DNA of 64,000 nucleotides from Lysinibacillus xylanilyticus (GCF_001183605.1 NZ_LFXJ01000005.1:620001-684000), one strand, 5' to 3'. Counted from the first letter of the stretch, positions 52,063 through 61,721 are shown. Notes: a model not told the origin generated them from the sequence alone. Made by a program: numbers and translations.

Positions 52063-52096
52063 GAAGCCTAATCATTTCGATTAGGCTTCGTTTTTT
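52063..52096. terminator. Bidirectional terminator
   Basis: A perfect 11-bp stem (52063-52073 with 52079-52089) followed by GTTTTTTT, between the convergent phosphoesterase and DHHW genes. Confidence 0.9.
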
Positions 52097-53136
52097 TACT
52101 GTAATCTTTCAAGTGTTTTCACTATTTTCGCCGTATTAGTAGCAAATATATTATTAATAAATAATACTTCTTTTATTTCTTGTTCATCTATTAGTTTCTT
52201 AAAACCGCTATTGTAATATCTAGAATCTACTACATATAATTCATCATAATGAGGGATTAAAAATGGCACAAAAGCATTTCCATATGACTCTTTTACAACG
52301 ACTAGTTTCTTCCCGTTATTACTATCATTATTCTTAATTTTAACCAATGGGAAGTCTCCATGTAAAAATACGGAGTAAGCATTTACACCATCTGCATAAT
52401 CAGCATACAATGTTGACGAAACTGCTGTATTTTCATTCCCTTTTTCATATCGATATACTTCGTAATCAACTGGGATTTTGTAATACTCAACTATATCTTT
52501 TTTCTCTTTTAGTTTGGTATCTTGCGTTTGTGTAAATAGAGTACCTAAAAAATCTTCCTTAGAATATTTTTCGTATTCATCTAATGATTTTTCTTTAAAT
52601 CCAGCTTCTTTCGCAAATTGTTCGTATGCATAATATGCACCTAGAGAAGTCCAATGGTGATCCGTATTAAAATATAGATACTCATTTTTATGCTTTTCTA
52701 ATGCTTCATACGCGTTAACATTCTTAATTTCACTATCAAGATTCCCATAAATTTCATCAATAACGGATTTTTGCGGTGTTGACATATGTTGATACTTTTT
52801 CGGCAACGCAAACTCTACACTTGTTGGAACTACCATATTATATACTGTTACATTCTCTCCTAGAGCTTGTTTCAAACTTGAAATAGCTTTGGAATATCGC
52901 AATGCATTTTCTGGATTTCCGTAAAATATTTCTACTGCTCTATCACCCAGTGTAATAATGGAACCGGATTTTTCAGCAACAGTATTCTCTGAAACTTCTT
53001 GTTTACTATCTTCAACAACACTCTCCTTATTTTCTTCTTTAACAGCAGGTCTTTCACTTTCCTTGTCTATATCTTTAGAAGAACACCCTGCAATTAATAG
53101 GGTAGCAAGTGCTGAAACCATCATATATTTTTTCAT
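52096..53136 (-). CDS. DHHW-family lipoprotein (AlgJ/AlgX-like polymer O-acetylation)
   Basis: This 346-aa lipoprotein has a signal with lipobox LIAGC (Cys18), a long charged linker (20-60), and an SGNH/AlgX-like domain with the name-giving motif in YFNTDHHWTSLGAYY near residue 160 and VVKESYGNAFVPFL later. Such proteins accept or transfer acyl groups from an MBOAT partner to extracellular polysaccharide. In many relatives the N-terminal segment seen in the next upstream gene is part of the same chain; here the two are separate. It has its own site GGAG, nine to ten bases from the ATG. Confidence 0.85.
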   Translation of the reverse strand: MKKYMMVSALATLLIAGCSSKDIDKESERPAVKEENKESVVEDSKQEVSENTVAEKSGSIITLGDRAVEIFYGNPENALRYSKAISSLKQALGENVTVYNMVVPTSVEFALPKKYQHMSTPQKSVIDEIYGNLDSEIKNVNAYEALEKHKNEYLYFNTDHHWTSLGAYYAYEQFAKEAGFKEKSLDEYEKYSKEDFLGTLFTQTQDTKLKEKKDIVEYYKIPVDYEVYRYEKGNENTAVSSTLYADYADGVNAYSVFLHGDFPLVKIKNNDSNNGKKLVVVKESYGNAFVPFLIPHYDELYVVDSRYYNSGFKKLIDEQEIKEVLFINNIFATNTAKIVKTLERLQ

Positions 53137-53157
53137 TGTATTTAAATCTCCTTATAT

Positions 53158-53469
53158 TTATTTTTGTATATTGTATATTTGTATCTCATCTGTTCCTGAT
53201 CGTATTCCTTTAACATCATTATAGAAGGCACTCAACTCAATGAGCTGCCCCCGAAACGGAAATGCATCATTCACATATAACTCTACTTGTTGGGCATAAC
53301 TTTTATTTAGAAAACTTTCAGCTGAGAAGGTGGGAAAAGGTGTTAATTGACGTTTTTCGTTTTCAGAAATGTTTTCTTTTGGTAACAGAAAGAATAATGT
53401 GAAGCCCACTATTATAATTCCAACCATAATGCCGATATGAATCATCTCAGATATAGTACTGTTTTTCAT
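53158..53469 (-). CDS. Separate N-terminal module of a DHHW/AlgX-like protein
   Basis: This 103-aa protein has one membrane helix (about 10-30), then ISENEKRQLTPFPTFSAESFLNKSYAQQVELYVNDAFPFR. That segment is the usual N-terminal part of full-length DHHW proteins and normally precedes the catalytic domain. The chain ends with a stop, 21 bases before the lipoprotein gene starts. The two products may work as a split enzyme: a membrane anchor and a lipidated domain. It lies 12 bases behind the MBOAT gene. Confidence 0.75.
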   Translation of the reverse strand: MKNSTISEMIHIGIMVGIIIVGFTLFFLLPKENISENEKRQLTPFPTFSAESFLNKSYAQQVELYVNDAFPFRGQLIELSAFYNDVKGIRSGTDEIQIYNIQK

Positions 53470-53481
53470 TCATTACTCTCC

Positions 53482-54873
53482 TCAAAATCTAAAATAAAGA
53501 AATGGATTATAACTTTCGTTAACCAGAACAGCTGTACATAGGATTAGAATCATAACATTTCCAATAATCAAGCAACCTTTGTACATAGCACCTTTACAGA
53601 CTTTTTCTCCAAGGACTTTAACTAGTGGTGTACATAATAAAGTAGCAATTACTATCAAGAAAATATTATTAGATATAATAATATTTAACTCAGTACTAGC
53701 GAAGCTTTGATTAGCAAAACCAAAGAGAACTTTTAAATAAGAGAAAGCTTCATTCATATTCGTAAAGTAGAAGAAGGTCCAACCTATAATTACAACCACT
53801 AGTAAATAGCAGTGAGAAATAATTCTCGGCAGTTTTTCTAAAATTCTTCCTATCATTTTTTTCTCTAAGTAAATTAAAATCCCAAAATATAATCCCCAAA
53901 TAACAAAATTCCAACTAGCACCATGCCAAATCCCTGTTAGAAACCATACAGTCATTAAATTGAAAAATTCATTTTTTCGGTTTCCACCAAGTGGAATATA
54001 CACATAGTCTCGAAAGAAGCTACCCAAAGATATATGCCAACGTCTCCAAAATTCTGTAGCAGATCGTGAAACATATGGATAGTTGAAATTCTCTTTATAT
54101 TCGAAGCCAAATATTTTCCCTAACCCTATAGCCATATCTGAGTATCCGGAAAAATCAAAGTAGATTTGCAGCGTAAACATCAAAATACCAAACCATGCTT
54201 CTGTTACGGTTAAGCTTCCTGAAGAACGCTCCATAAACATCGTGGCAAAACTACCCGCAGTATTAGCCAGTAATACTTTTTTTCCTAATCCAATTACAAA
54301 TCGATTCACACCATCACTAATTTGGCTGATATTTGTAGTTCGATTCTCTATTTGTTCAGCGATATCCGAATATCTAACGATCGGTCCTGCTACTAGCTGT
54401 GGAAACATTGATACATACAAAAGAAAAGTTGAGAACTTTCTTTGTGCCTGTACCTTTCCTCGATAGACATCTACTGTATAAGAGATTGTTTGGAAGGTAT
54501 AAAAAGATATACCAATTGGCAATGTAACATCGGGTATTTGGAAAGAGGTATTAAAAATAAGATTGATATTTTCATAGATAAAAGCACTATATTTAAATGC
54601 AATTAGCAAAGAAAGATTTAATATAATGGAAGAAACGATACCATATTTAGCCCATTTCGTTCCATGAAATCTTCCGATATACAGCCCATGATAATAATCA
54701 ATACAACCACTAATAAGTAATACGACAATCCACACTGGCTCACCCCAAGCATAAAAACATAGTGAGCTTATTAACAAAATGGTGTTTTTACACTTTCTAC
54801 TTTTCACTGAGTAATACAGTATTATGTTGATAGGTAGAAACAAATAAATAAACAAAAGACTTGAAAAAACCAT
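53482..54873 (-). CDS. MBOAT-family O-acyltransferase (AlgI/PatA/DltB-like)
   Basis: This 463-aa polytopic membrane protein moves an acyl group, usually acetyl, across the membrane for O-acylation of a wall polymer or exopolysaccharide. Family motifs are YAWGEP, LPIGISFYTFQTISYTVDVY, FPQLVAGPIVRY, FDFSGYSDMAIGLGKIFG, FWRRWHISLGSFFRDYVYIPLGG and the catalytic His in GIWHGASWNFVIWG. It heads the operon with the split DHHW proteins. GAAGGA stands just before the ATG. The acceptor polymer is unknown. Confidence 0.93.
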   Translation of the reverse strand: MVFSSLLFIYLFLPINIILYYSVKSRKCKNTILLISSLCFYAWGEPVWIVVLLISGCIDYYHGLYIGRFHGTKWAKYGIVSSIILNLSLLIAFKYSAFIYENINLIFNTSFQIPDVTLPIGISFYTFQTISYTVDVYRGKVQAQRKFSTFLLYVSMFPQLVAGPIVRYSDIAEQIENRTTNISQISDGVNRFVIGLGKKVLLANTAGSFATMFMERSSGSLTVTEAWFGILMFTLQIYFDFSGYSDMAIGLGKIFGFEYKENFNYPYVSRSATEFWRRWHISLGSFFRDYVYIPLGGNRKNEFFNLMTVWFLTGIWHGASWNFVIWGLYFGILIYLEKKMIGRILEKLPRIISHCYLLVVVIIGWTFFYFTNMNEAFSYLKVLFGFANQSFASTELNIIISNNIFLIVIATLLCTPLVKVLGEKVCKGAMYKGCLIIGNVMILILCTAVLVNESYNPFLYFRF

Positions 54874-55250
54874 CGTATCCTTCTTTCATCTGTATAATTC
54901 TATCTAAACTGTCATATGAGAGACGACAATTTTTGTGTTATTTATGGATCTTTCAGTAAATAGACTTCATAACAAATTGTTTTTTGCATCTTGTAAACCT
55001 CCTTCTATCACTTACTATAGGTCCGTTTTGTGACATCAACGTTACAAATTCAGTGAAATAAAGAAATAAAGCTAGCCATTTGACTAGGCTAAGCTCAAAA
55101 GGTTTTATTTGAATTTTGAACAAGTAAAAAGGAAGGGGTAAATGAAAAATAAATACACGTTGTACGTCAAGTGGCAGCAGGGGAGTTTCGCATGTAAAGA
55201 AGAAAATGCAAATAGAGGAAATGGCTATCTAAATAATTGAGTACTCATCA
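54874..55250. other. Region upstream of the MBOAT operon
   Basis: Presumably carries the MBOAT promoter. No ORF or repeat recognised. Confidence 0.35.
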
Positions 55251-55331
55251 GGATTTCATGTAGGTTACATGTATCTTCCTTCGCTCTGAACAGAAGTTCT
55301 TGTTGATAAAATCGGACGAACAGTTATGAGA
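55251..55331 (+). pseudogene. Fragment of the YfkF-like MFS gene
   Basis: About 80 bases closely match 33412-33490 in the intact gene (roughly 87 percent by eye). Translated, GFHVGYMYLPSL is followed by a stop and then TEVLVDKIGRTVM, which corresponds to the second-half motif of the transporter. The rest is absent. Confidence 0.75.
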
Positions 55332-55432
55332 TTGGATTTTATTTCATGGTAATATTAAGCATTTTCCAAGTCGAGTGTAGGGGGGAGGGCGCATTACAGG
55401 TATAGTTAAAACTATATATGGATAAAGAAATA

Positions 55433-55453
55433 GCGAGTGATTTTTTCACTCGC
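55433..55453 (-). terminator. Terminator of the MMPL gene
   Basis: GCGAGTGA/TCACTCGC with a TTTTT loop, followed on the minus strand by TATTTCTTT. Confidence 0.7.
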
Positions 55454-55482
55454 CGTACTTAAATCCTCTTAAAGAGAGTTCT

Positions 55483-57675
55483 TTATTCCTTATTTGAACT
55501 TAACTTATTTTCTTTTATTTCTTTCATAAAAGATTCACCTTCAATATCTAAATTTGGTAGTAATTTATCTAGCCACTTTGGCAAGTACCATGAAGCTTTT
55601 CCCATTAAGATCATTACTGCTGGTACAATAGCCATTCTTACAACAAAAGCATCAAATATTACGCCAAATGTGAGTGAAAAGCCCATTGCTTTAATTATTG
55701 GATCTGGAGCTAACATGAATCCAGTAAATACTGAGATCATAATCAACCCTGCAGCTGTTACAACTCCACCACTATCTTTCATTCCGGCTAAAACAGCTTT
55801 ACGTGCATCTCCGGTATGTGTATATACTTCACGCATTCTACTAACTAGAAAAACCTCATAGTCCATTGCTAACCCAAATAAAATTCCGATTACAATGACT
55901 GGTAAGAAGCTTAATATAGGATAGGCAATGGGGAATCCAAATAAATCAATTAAATTTCCATCTTGTATAACAAATACAGTGAATCCTAATGTTGCACCTA
56001 AAGATAGTACAAATCCTAGTACAGCTTTTAATGGGACTAGAATAGATCTGAATACTAGTACTAATAAAATGAATGAAAATCCAATAATTAATAAAGCGAA
56101 GATTGGTAATGCATCACTCAGTTTTTGTGATATATCAATGTTTACCGCCGTAGTACCTGTAACCATTAATTTTATATGATTGGATTTTTCCAAGGTCTTT
56201 GCCTTTTCTCGAATATCGTTTACAAGATCTTTTGTTTCTGAATCGGCAGCTCCTGTCTCTGGAGTTATAGAAATAAGATACATTTCTCCTGAAGGTCCAG
56301 GAATTGCTGGACTAACATTTTTTACATTTGATAACCTACTTAACTCTTCTATAGTATCACTTATTGCTATTTGAGGATTGGTTGTTTCGCTTGAGGTTTT
56401 AGCCGCTACAATTAATGTTGCAAGATGGCCTGGGCCATAAGCTTTGGTAAGTAAATCATATGCTCTTCTTTCTGTTGTGTCTTCATTCTTCGAACCGTTA
56501 TCTGGTAAAGCGAGTTCCATATGAGAAATAGGAATAGCAATTATAGATAAAAGTACAATGCCAATAATTGCTACTTTCCACGGGCGTTTTGCTACAAAAT
56601 TTCCCCATCTCTCGGAAGGAGTTTGTTTTTTATCACGTTTAATAATTTTGCTTAAAAAAGTATTTTTTCTATCTGGTCCGACTTTATGTCCCATCAAACC
56701 TAGAAAAGCTGGAACCACAATTATCGCAATAAATATTGCGAATAAAACGCAAAGAGCAGCAGAAAGACCCATCATTGTTAAAAATGGAATTTTTGCAACA
56801 GATAAACCTAAGAGCGCAATGATGACTGTTATACCTGCAAACACTACAGCACTACCTGCTGTCCCATTTGCAATTGCTACAGACTCTTGGACAGAATAGC
56901 CTTCTTTCCTTTGCTGTCTGAAACGAGTCATAATAAAGAGAGCATAATCAATGCCTACTGCCAATCCCAACATTGCTGCTAACGTTATTGAAACTGAGGT
57001 AATATCCAAATAATTTGTGCCAATCATAATTAAAAAAATTCCTATAGCAAGTCCAATAACCGCCGTAATAATTGGCAACCCAGCCGCTAATAAGGAAATA
57101 AAAGTAATTGCCAATATAACGAAAGCTACAACTATCCCAATTACTTCTGTTATTCCTCCTATTTCCATTTCAGAAAATGAAACATCACCTGATAGTTCTG
57201 TTTGAATGCCAGCATCACGAATATTTTCAATGTTTTCTATAATATTTTCCTTTGATTTTTCCGATACCTTGGCTGCTGCTACATTATAAGTAACAATTGC
57301 ATAACCAATATTCTTATCTTTATTTAAATTCCCTAACTCTAATGGGCTTGCTACAGAAACAATATGACTATCTTTTTCTTTTATCACTTTCAAAGTATCT
57401 GTAATTACATTATTAAGCTCTTCAGAATCTAAGGTTTTATTTTCAGGTGCATTAAATACTAACTGTACTTGACTTGTATTAAAGGGAAATTCCTTTTTAA
57501 TGAGGTGAAGGGCTTTTTCTGATTCTGATCCAGGTATGGACATGTCCTCAGAAAAATTTGATCCCAGATTCATTGCAATAATTGCTATTACAAGGAGAAT
57601 TAATAATGAGCCTCCAATTATTTTTTTACTATTGTTTGCCGCCAATTTTCCTAATTTATAAAGAAACTTTGCCAT
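55483..57675 (-). CDS. MMPL/RND-superfamily transporter (YdfJ-like)
   Basis: This 730-aa membrane protein has the duplicated MMPL layout: helix 1, an extracellular domain (about 45-175), helices 2-6 including LGLAVGIDYALFIMTRFRQQR, a second extracellular domain (about 385-510), and helices 8-12 including GILFGLAMDYEVFLVSRMREVY. The aspartates in these helices form the proton relay. Substrates in Firmicutes are lipids or drugs. The TetR gene on the other strand is its probable repressor. Confidence 0.92.
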   Translation of the reverse strand: MAKFLYKLGKLAANNSKKIIGGSLLILLVIAIIAMNLGSNFSEDMSIPGSESEKALHLIKKEFPFNTSQVQLVFNAPENKTLDSEELNNVITDTLKVIKEKDSHIVSVASPLELGNLNKDKNIGYAIVTYNVAAAKVSEKSKENIIENIENIRDAGIQTELSGDVSFSEMEIGGITEVIGIVVAFVILAITFISLLAAGLPIITAVIGLAIGIFLIMIGTNYLDITSVSITLAAMLGLAVGIDYALFIMTRFRQQRKEGYSVQESVAIANGTAGSAVVFAGITVIIALLGLSVAKIPFLTMMGLSAALCVLFAIFIAIIVVPAFLGLMGHKVGPDRKNTFLSKIIKRDKKQTPSERWGNFVAKRPWKVAIIGIVLLSIIAIPISHMELALPDNGSKNEDTTERRAYDLLTKAYGPGHLATLIVAAKTSSETTNPQIAISDTIEELSRLSNVKNVSPAIPGPSGEMYLISITPETGAADSETKDLVNDIREKAKTLEKSNHIKLMVTGTTAVNIDISQKLSDALPIFALLIIGFSFILLVLVFRSILVPLKAVLGFVLSLGATLGFTVFVIQDGNLIDLFGFPIAYPILSFLPVIVIGILFGLAMDYEVFLVSRMREVYTHTGDARKAVLAGMKDSGGVVTAAGLIMISVFTGFMLAPDPIIKAMGFSLTFGVIFDAFVVRMAIVPAVMILMGKASWYLPKWLDKLLPNLDIEGESFMKEIKENKLSSNKE

Positions 57676-57714
57676 TAACAGCTTCCTTTCATCCTAAATT
57701 TACATACTACACAT

Positions 57715-57734
57715 TAAAACAACCGGTTATTGCT
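57715..57734. promoter_or_regulatory. Candidate TetR operator
   Basis: The 8-bp palindrome AACCGGTT (57721-57728), extended imperfectly on both sides, lies 46 bases upstream of the MMPL gene in the divergent spacer. Confidence 0.4.
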
Positions 57735-57915
57735 TACACAAAAAGTTATTAATCGAACACCTCGTTGATTTAATGGCATAGACATAGTATATTAAGGCTA
57801 ATTGAAGGTAACAATAAGCAAAATAAAAACATGTGTTATTAAATAGTCATTTATTAATGTTTTGTCCATTTAATAATATATTAAGGTGAATTGGTTACTG
57901 AGGGGGATAAAATAC

Positions 57916-58461
57916 GTGGTTGGTACACCCGGAAACCGAAGAACACTGTATAGTAAAAAGGTAATTATAGAGGCTTTTTTACAGCTGCTACAAGAAAAAG
58001 ATTTAAATAAAATTACTGTTACGAATATTTGTAAAGTAGCAGATATTAATCGCGGAACTTTTTATTCTTATTATAATGATCCCTATGATTTAATGCGAAG
58101 TATTGAAGAAGAATTGATAGAGCAGATGATGAGTACAATTAATTGTTCAGGAGAACTAAATATACTAAATGAACTATTAAAATTGATACTTATAAATAAG
58201 GATCTCTGTAAAATCATTTTTAATGAGAAAAATGGCTCTCGTGTACTAAATACAGTTTTGAATTCTGCACATGATATAGCAATTCTAGAAATAAAAAAAC
58301 AGTTACCAAATGCAAATGAGACTCATTTAGAATATTTTTTCACGTATTCGACTGGAGGAATCATTGAAGTAATTCGAAAATGGATAAATGATGATATGAA
58401 TATTCCAACTGAAGAAGTTGTACAAATCTTAGAAAGTATGAACGTCATGTCATCTCAATAA
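57916..58461 (+). CDS. TetR/AcrR-family transcriptional regulator
   Basis: This 181-aa regulator has the N-terminal helix-turn-helix ITVTNICKVADINRGTFYSYYNDPYDLMRSIEEE and a ligand-binding C-terminal domain. GTG 57916 is preceded by GAGGGGGAT and gives MVGTPGNRRTLYSKK; the frame from 57886 begins before that site. It diverges from the MMPL transporter and most likely represses it. Confidence 0.9.
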   Translation: MVGTPGNRRTLYSKKVIIEAFLQLLQEKDLNKITVTNICKVADINRGTFYSYYNDPYDLMRSIEEELIEQMMSTINCSGELNILNELLKLILINKDLCKIIFNEKNGSRVLNTVLNSAHDIAILEIKKQLPNANETHLEYFFTYSTGGIIEVIRKWINDDMNIPTEEVVQILESMNVMSSQ

Positions 58462-58616
58462 ACGATTTGTTATTAGGAATAAGTATCATTAACAGGTAAA
58501 GAGATAAATAGACCTTTATCATTGAGTAATTTGCTAAAATTATTCTATGTCGAATTAGCTGTAGAGGTGGTAATCACTTCGAGAAAATATGAAGAGATTC
58601 ACTTCAACAAACGGAG

Positions 58617-58790
58617 TTCAACAATTTAATCCCACAAGGGTGGTTGTTAAGCATGATCAGGCATTTCAACAAACAGTTGCAACAAAAACTATATATACGT
58701 AGTTGAATATGAAAAATTAATATGTATGTGAAGAATCCATTTTGAACAATCTTTTTTCAAAATGGATTCTTTTATTTTTTGTAATTTACT
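58617..58790 (+). repeat. Partial copy of the 3' end of the ABC-F gene
   Basis: 58623-58770 aligns with 63543-63686: the last ~25 codons (AATTTAATCCCACAA...CATGATCA.GCATTTCAACAA), the stop region and the same terminator (AAGAATCCATTTTGA stem). The reading frame is broken. It is debris from a second, lost ABC-F gene or a duplication. Confidence 0.8.
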
Positions 58791-59126
58791 TTAAAGCAAC
58801 AATGAAAGAAATGGGTAACAAAGGTTTCATATCAGCTACAACTCAATATGGTGAGAAATTGATTTGCTAAAGGGTCATGGAGCTCCATTTTTAATGATGT
58901 TTTACGACTTGAAAATAATTCAATAGAAAAGTATTTTGAAATTCAAAAACGAATGAAGAACGGGAGAAGCTAAGCAAAACCTTAATATGAGGATAGACTT
59001 TTTTCTTATTACCATTTTATTTTAATGGATAAACTTTACAAACGAACGATAGAATTGTATAATCAATAATCATATTAACAATGTTTATATAGTTGTTGGT
59101 TATATTTATTATGCGAGGTGCTTATT
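58791..59126. other. Decayed coding debris upstream of the PadR gene
   Basis: Short frames such as MKEMGNKGFISATTQYGEK (58812-58868) and NDVLRLENNSIEKYFEIQKR (about 58898-58970) read like protein but are out of frame with each other and lack starts. The last 100 bases should contain the padR promoter. Confidence 0.4.
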
Positions 59127-59663
59127 TTGAAAGGAAGAGACGTTGTTTTAGGATTACTAATGGAAAAAGAATTATCTGGTTATGATATAAAAATTGTTTT
59201 TGAAGATGTATTCACGCATTTTTTTGATGGCAGTTTTGGAATGATTTATCCGACCTTAAGACAGTTGGAAAAAGAGGGAAAGATAAAAAAAGAGGTTGTC
59301 ATGCAAGAAGGTAAGCCAAATAAGAAAATGTATTTCATAACTGATGAAGGAAGAGAAGAGTTTTATCAATACATGAAGACAGATGTAGAGAAGGATGTTC
59401 TACGTTCTGACTTTTTAATGCGGATGTATTTTGGGAATTATAGCGATACCAATTCAATGAAAAAGTGGATTGAAGAAGAAATTGAGAGAAAGGAGGCGTA
59501 TGTTGCAGATCTTCTTTTGAAATATGAAAAGTGGAAAGAGGGCATTACTTTTGCGGAAGAGATTTCATTAGATGTTGGGATTGCATCTTATACTGCACAA
59601 GTAGAAACATTAAAAAATAAATTAGCTCAATTAACAATACAAGAAAAAAGAGATGAAAAGTAA
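59127..59663 (+). CDS. PadR-family transcriptional regulator
   Basis: This 178-aa regulator has the PadR winged helix (DVVLGLLMEKELSGYDIKIVFEDVF..MIYPTLRQLEKEGKI) and a long helical C-terminal dimerisation domain. The start TTG 59127 stands six bases behind GAGGTG, and GTG 59118 overlaps that site. Its stop overlaps the start of the DHA2 transporter (TAATG), so both are one translation unit. LmrA/PadR-like repressors commonly control an adjacent drug exporter and themselves. Confidence 0.9.
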   Translation: MKGRDVVLGLLMEKELSGYDIKIVFEDVFTHFFDGSFGMIYPTLRQLEKEGKIKKEVVMQEGKPNKKMYFITDEGREEFYQYMKTDVEKDVLRSDFLMRMYFGNYSDTNSMKKWIEEEIERKEAYVADLLLKYEKWKEGITFAEEISLDVGIASYTAQVETLKNKLAQLTIQEKRDEK

Positions 59664-61429
59664 TGTTTCATGAGAGTAGGGAATTTATGGAACAACCAAA
59701 AGGAATCAAAATTGTTTTCTTAATGTGTTTAGGGATTTTCTTGTGTATGATTGATACGACAATTATGAATATTGCCTTACCAGCAATACAGACTGATGTG
59801 AACACATCTTTGGAGAAAATGTCTTGGATATTGAATGTCTATACAATGACTATTGCGGTATTAGCGATACCACTAGGGAGAGTCGCTGATATCTTTGGAA
59901 AGGCGAAATTATATATTATAGGTTTAATAGTTTTTGGAGCTGGTTCAGCGTTATGTGCATTTGCAAATACGGGAGATTTTCTTATTTTTTCTCGTTTTAT
60001 TCAAAGCATAGGAGCAGCTGTTTTGTTTCCAACAAGTATGGTAATTGGCGTATCGGCAGTTCCAATGGAAAAAAGGCATGTTGCGCTGGGGATTTTAGGG
60101 GTGACACAAGGGTTATCAGCAGCCATAGGTCCTGCATTAGGAGGAGTTATTACACAAAATTTAGGCTGGAGATGGGTATTCTTTGTGAATATTCCGATTT
60201 GTGTAATTGGTATTGTTTTATGTTTCATTATGTTAAAGATAAAAAATGAGGAACGCGTAATTGCTAAAATTGATTGGACTGGATTAGCACTGTCTAGCTT
60301 TGCTATTTTCTTTTTTACACTTGTTTTAGTTAAAGGGAATACCTTGGGGTGGCTGAGTAACTTTGCGTGGATTTGCTATCTCATCAGTGCTACTTCTTTT
60401 ATTCTATTTATCTTAGTTGAAAGAAAAGTTTCATCACCGATGGTAAATTTACAGCTATTTAAAGATCGAACTTTTGTTGGAGCTTCTATTGTAGTTATAC
60501 TTAGTAATTTATTTTTAATTGGTGTAACTGTTTTACTCCCAACATTCCTCACGAAAATACAACACCGAACAGAAATGGAAGCAGCTTTTTTAGTGACGCC
60601 TATTTCTGCCATGATATTTTTAGTTTCTCCATTTGCTTCACTGGTTATGAAGAAGCTTGGCAAGGTTCAGGTTATTTTAGTGGGGTTTATAGTTATGAGT
60701 TTAGCTTATTATTGTTTACAAATGATAGGAGCTGAATCAACAAATAAAGAAATTATCATTCCGTGTATGATTTTAGGTGTGGGATTTGGTTTAGTTGTTG
60801 GGCCAATTACTATGCTAACAGCTTCCACATTTGAGGGGGAATTATTAACCGCCTCTCAAAGTGTTGTGTCCATGCTCAGACAAATTGGAATTGTCTTGGC
60901 TGTAGCTATTTTTGTATCAGGCTTGACTCATAATTTATCCATAAATAAAGAAAATGTTTTTCATTATGCGGAAAAAAAAGTGCATGATCTTCATGTTGAC
61001 CAAGCGGAGCAAGAGCAAATATTAACAGTAACAAAGGAAAAAATTCAAAACAAAGACTTAGAGTCGAATATAGAAAAGAAACAGGGAACTGATCATCTTG
61101 GTATAAGTCAACAACAAAAGGAAAGCATGATTAAAGAGAAAGTAAACAATGCTTTAAATGAAGTTCCAGTAGAGTACAGAGAAATAAAACAGGTAGAAAT
61201 AACCAATCAAGTAACGAAAGCGGTTGAAGAAAAAATAGAGAACATAAATAGCGAAATTAAAACGTTCTCGGATGATATTAGTCATTACGCTGAAAAAGAG
61301 ATGGCAAAAAGTTTTACTGACTTATATAAAGTGAATGTACCAATTATTTTGCTCTGTAGTCTAGTCGCTTTTATGTTTCGTAATAGAAAATTTGAAGGTG
61401 ATAAGAGAAAAAGGCAAAATTTATTGTGA
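59663..61429 (+). CDS. DHA2-family (14-helix) MFS multidrug transporter with large extracytoplasmic insert
   Basis: This 588-aa exporter has the DHA2 signatures IDTTIMNIALPAIQTDV, LAIPLGRVADIFGKAK and GPALGGVITQNLGWRWVFFVNIP. Between helix 13 (ends near residue 420) and helix 14 (about 555-575) sits a hydrophilic, strongly helical insert of roughly 135 residues (KEKIQNKDLESNIEKK, VTKAVEEKIENINSE). Similar loops occur in some DHA2 members, but this one is long. The start is ATG 59663 (coupled) or ATG 59687. It follows its PadR regulator; no terminator is visible directly behind it. Confidence 0.9.
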   Translation: MFHESREFMEQPKGIKIVFLMCLGIFLCMIDTTIMNIALPAIQTDVNTSLEKMSWILNVYTMTIAVLAIPLGRVADIFGKAKLYIIGLIVFGAGSALCAFANTGDFLIFSRFIQSIGAAVLFPTSMVIGVSAVPMEKRHVALGILGVTQGLSAAIGPALGGVITQNLGWRWVFFVNIPICVIGIVLCFIMLKIKNEERVIAKIDWTGLALSSFAIFFFTLVLVKGNTLGWLSNFAWICYLISATSFILFILVERKVSSPMVNLQLFKDRTFVGASIVVILSNLFLIGVTVLLPTFLTKIQHRTEMEAAFLVTPISAMIFLVSPFASLVMKKLGKVQVILVGFIVMSLAYYCLQMIGAESTNKEIIIPCMILGVGFGLVVGPITMLTASTFEGELLTASQSVVSMLRQIGIVLAVAIFVSGLTHNLSINKENVFHYAEKKVHDLHVDQAEQEQILTVTKEKIQNKDLESNIEKKQGTDHLGISQQQKESMIKEKVNNALNEVPVEYREIKQVEITNQVTKAVEEKIENINSEIKTFSDDISHYAEKEMAKSFTDLYKVNVPIILLCSLVAFMFRNRKFEGDKRKRQNLL

Positions 61430-61457
61430 AATTGTTGTCCCAAGATTCATTCTGTAA

Positions 61458-61634
61458 CTTTGTAAAGAAGATTGGACGTTTGTAATTTATCATGATCTAA
61501 ATCTTAGAAAGTTATCTAATAATCTTCGGAAGAGTTATCTTAATGTAAAAATTATGGGGGAGTCTACAGTTTCAGAGAAGTCAAGAGCGGAGGAACAATC
61601 AAATGGGGTGCTCAGAACACAAGGAATTTCATAA
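61458..61634 (+). pseudogene. Probable gene remnant, 58 open codons without start
   Basis: The frame DWTFVIYHDLNLRKLSNN..GVLRTQGIS is open between two stops and has natural protein composition but no start codon or ribosome binding site. No family recognised. Confidence 0.3.
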
Positions 61635-61692
61635 GTGTAGAGCAAGACTAATCTTTCAACAACAATAATTTGATGTGATGATGATGCTTGAA

Positions 61693-61721
61693 TTGTATTC
61701 CATAAAAAAATCTGTTACTAT
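61693..61721 (+). promoter_or_regulatory. Promoter of the ABC-F leader
   Basis: TTGTAT (61693-61698), 17 bp, TACTAT (61716-61721). The predicted start near 61728 lies just before the ribosome binding site of the minimal leader ORF. Confidence 0.5.
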
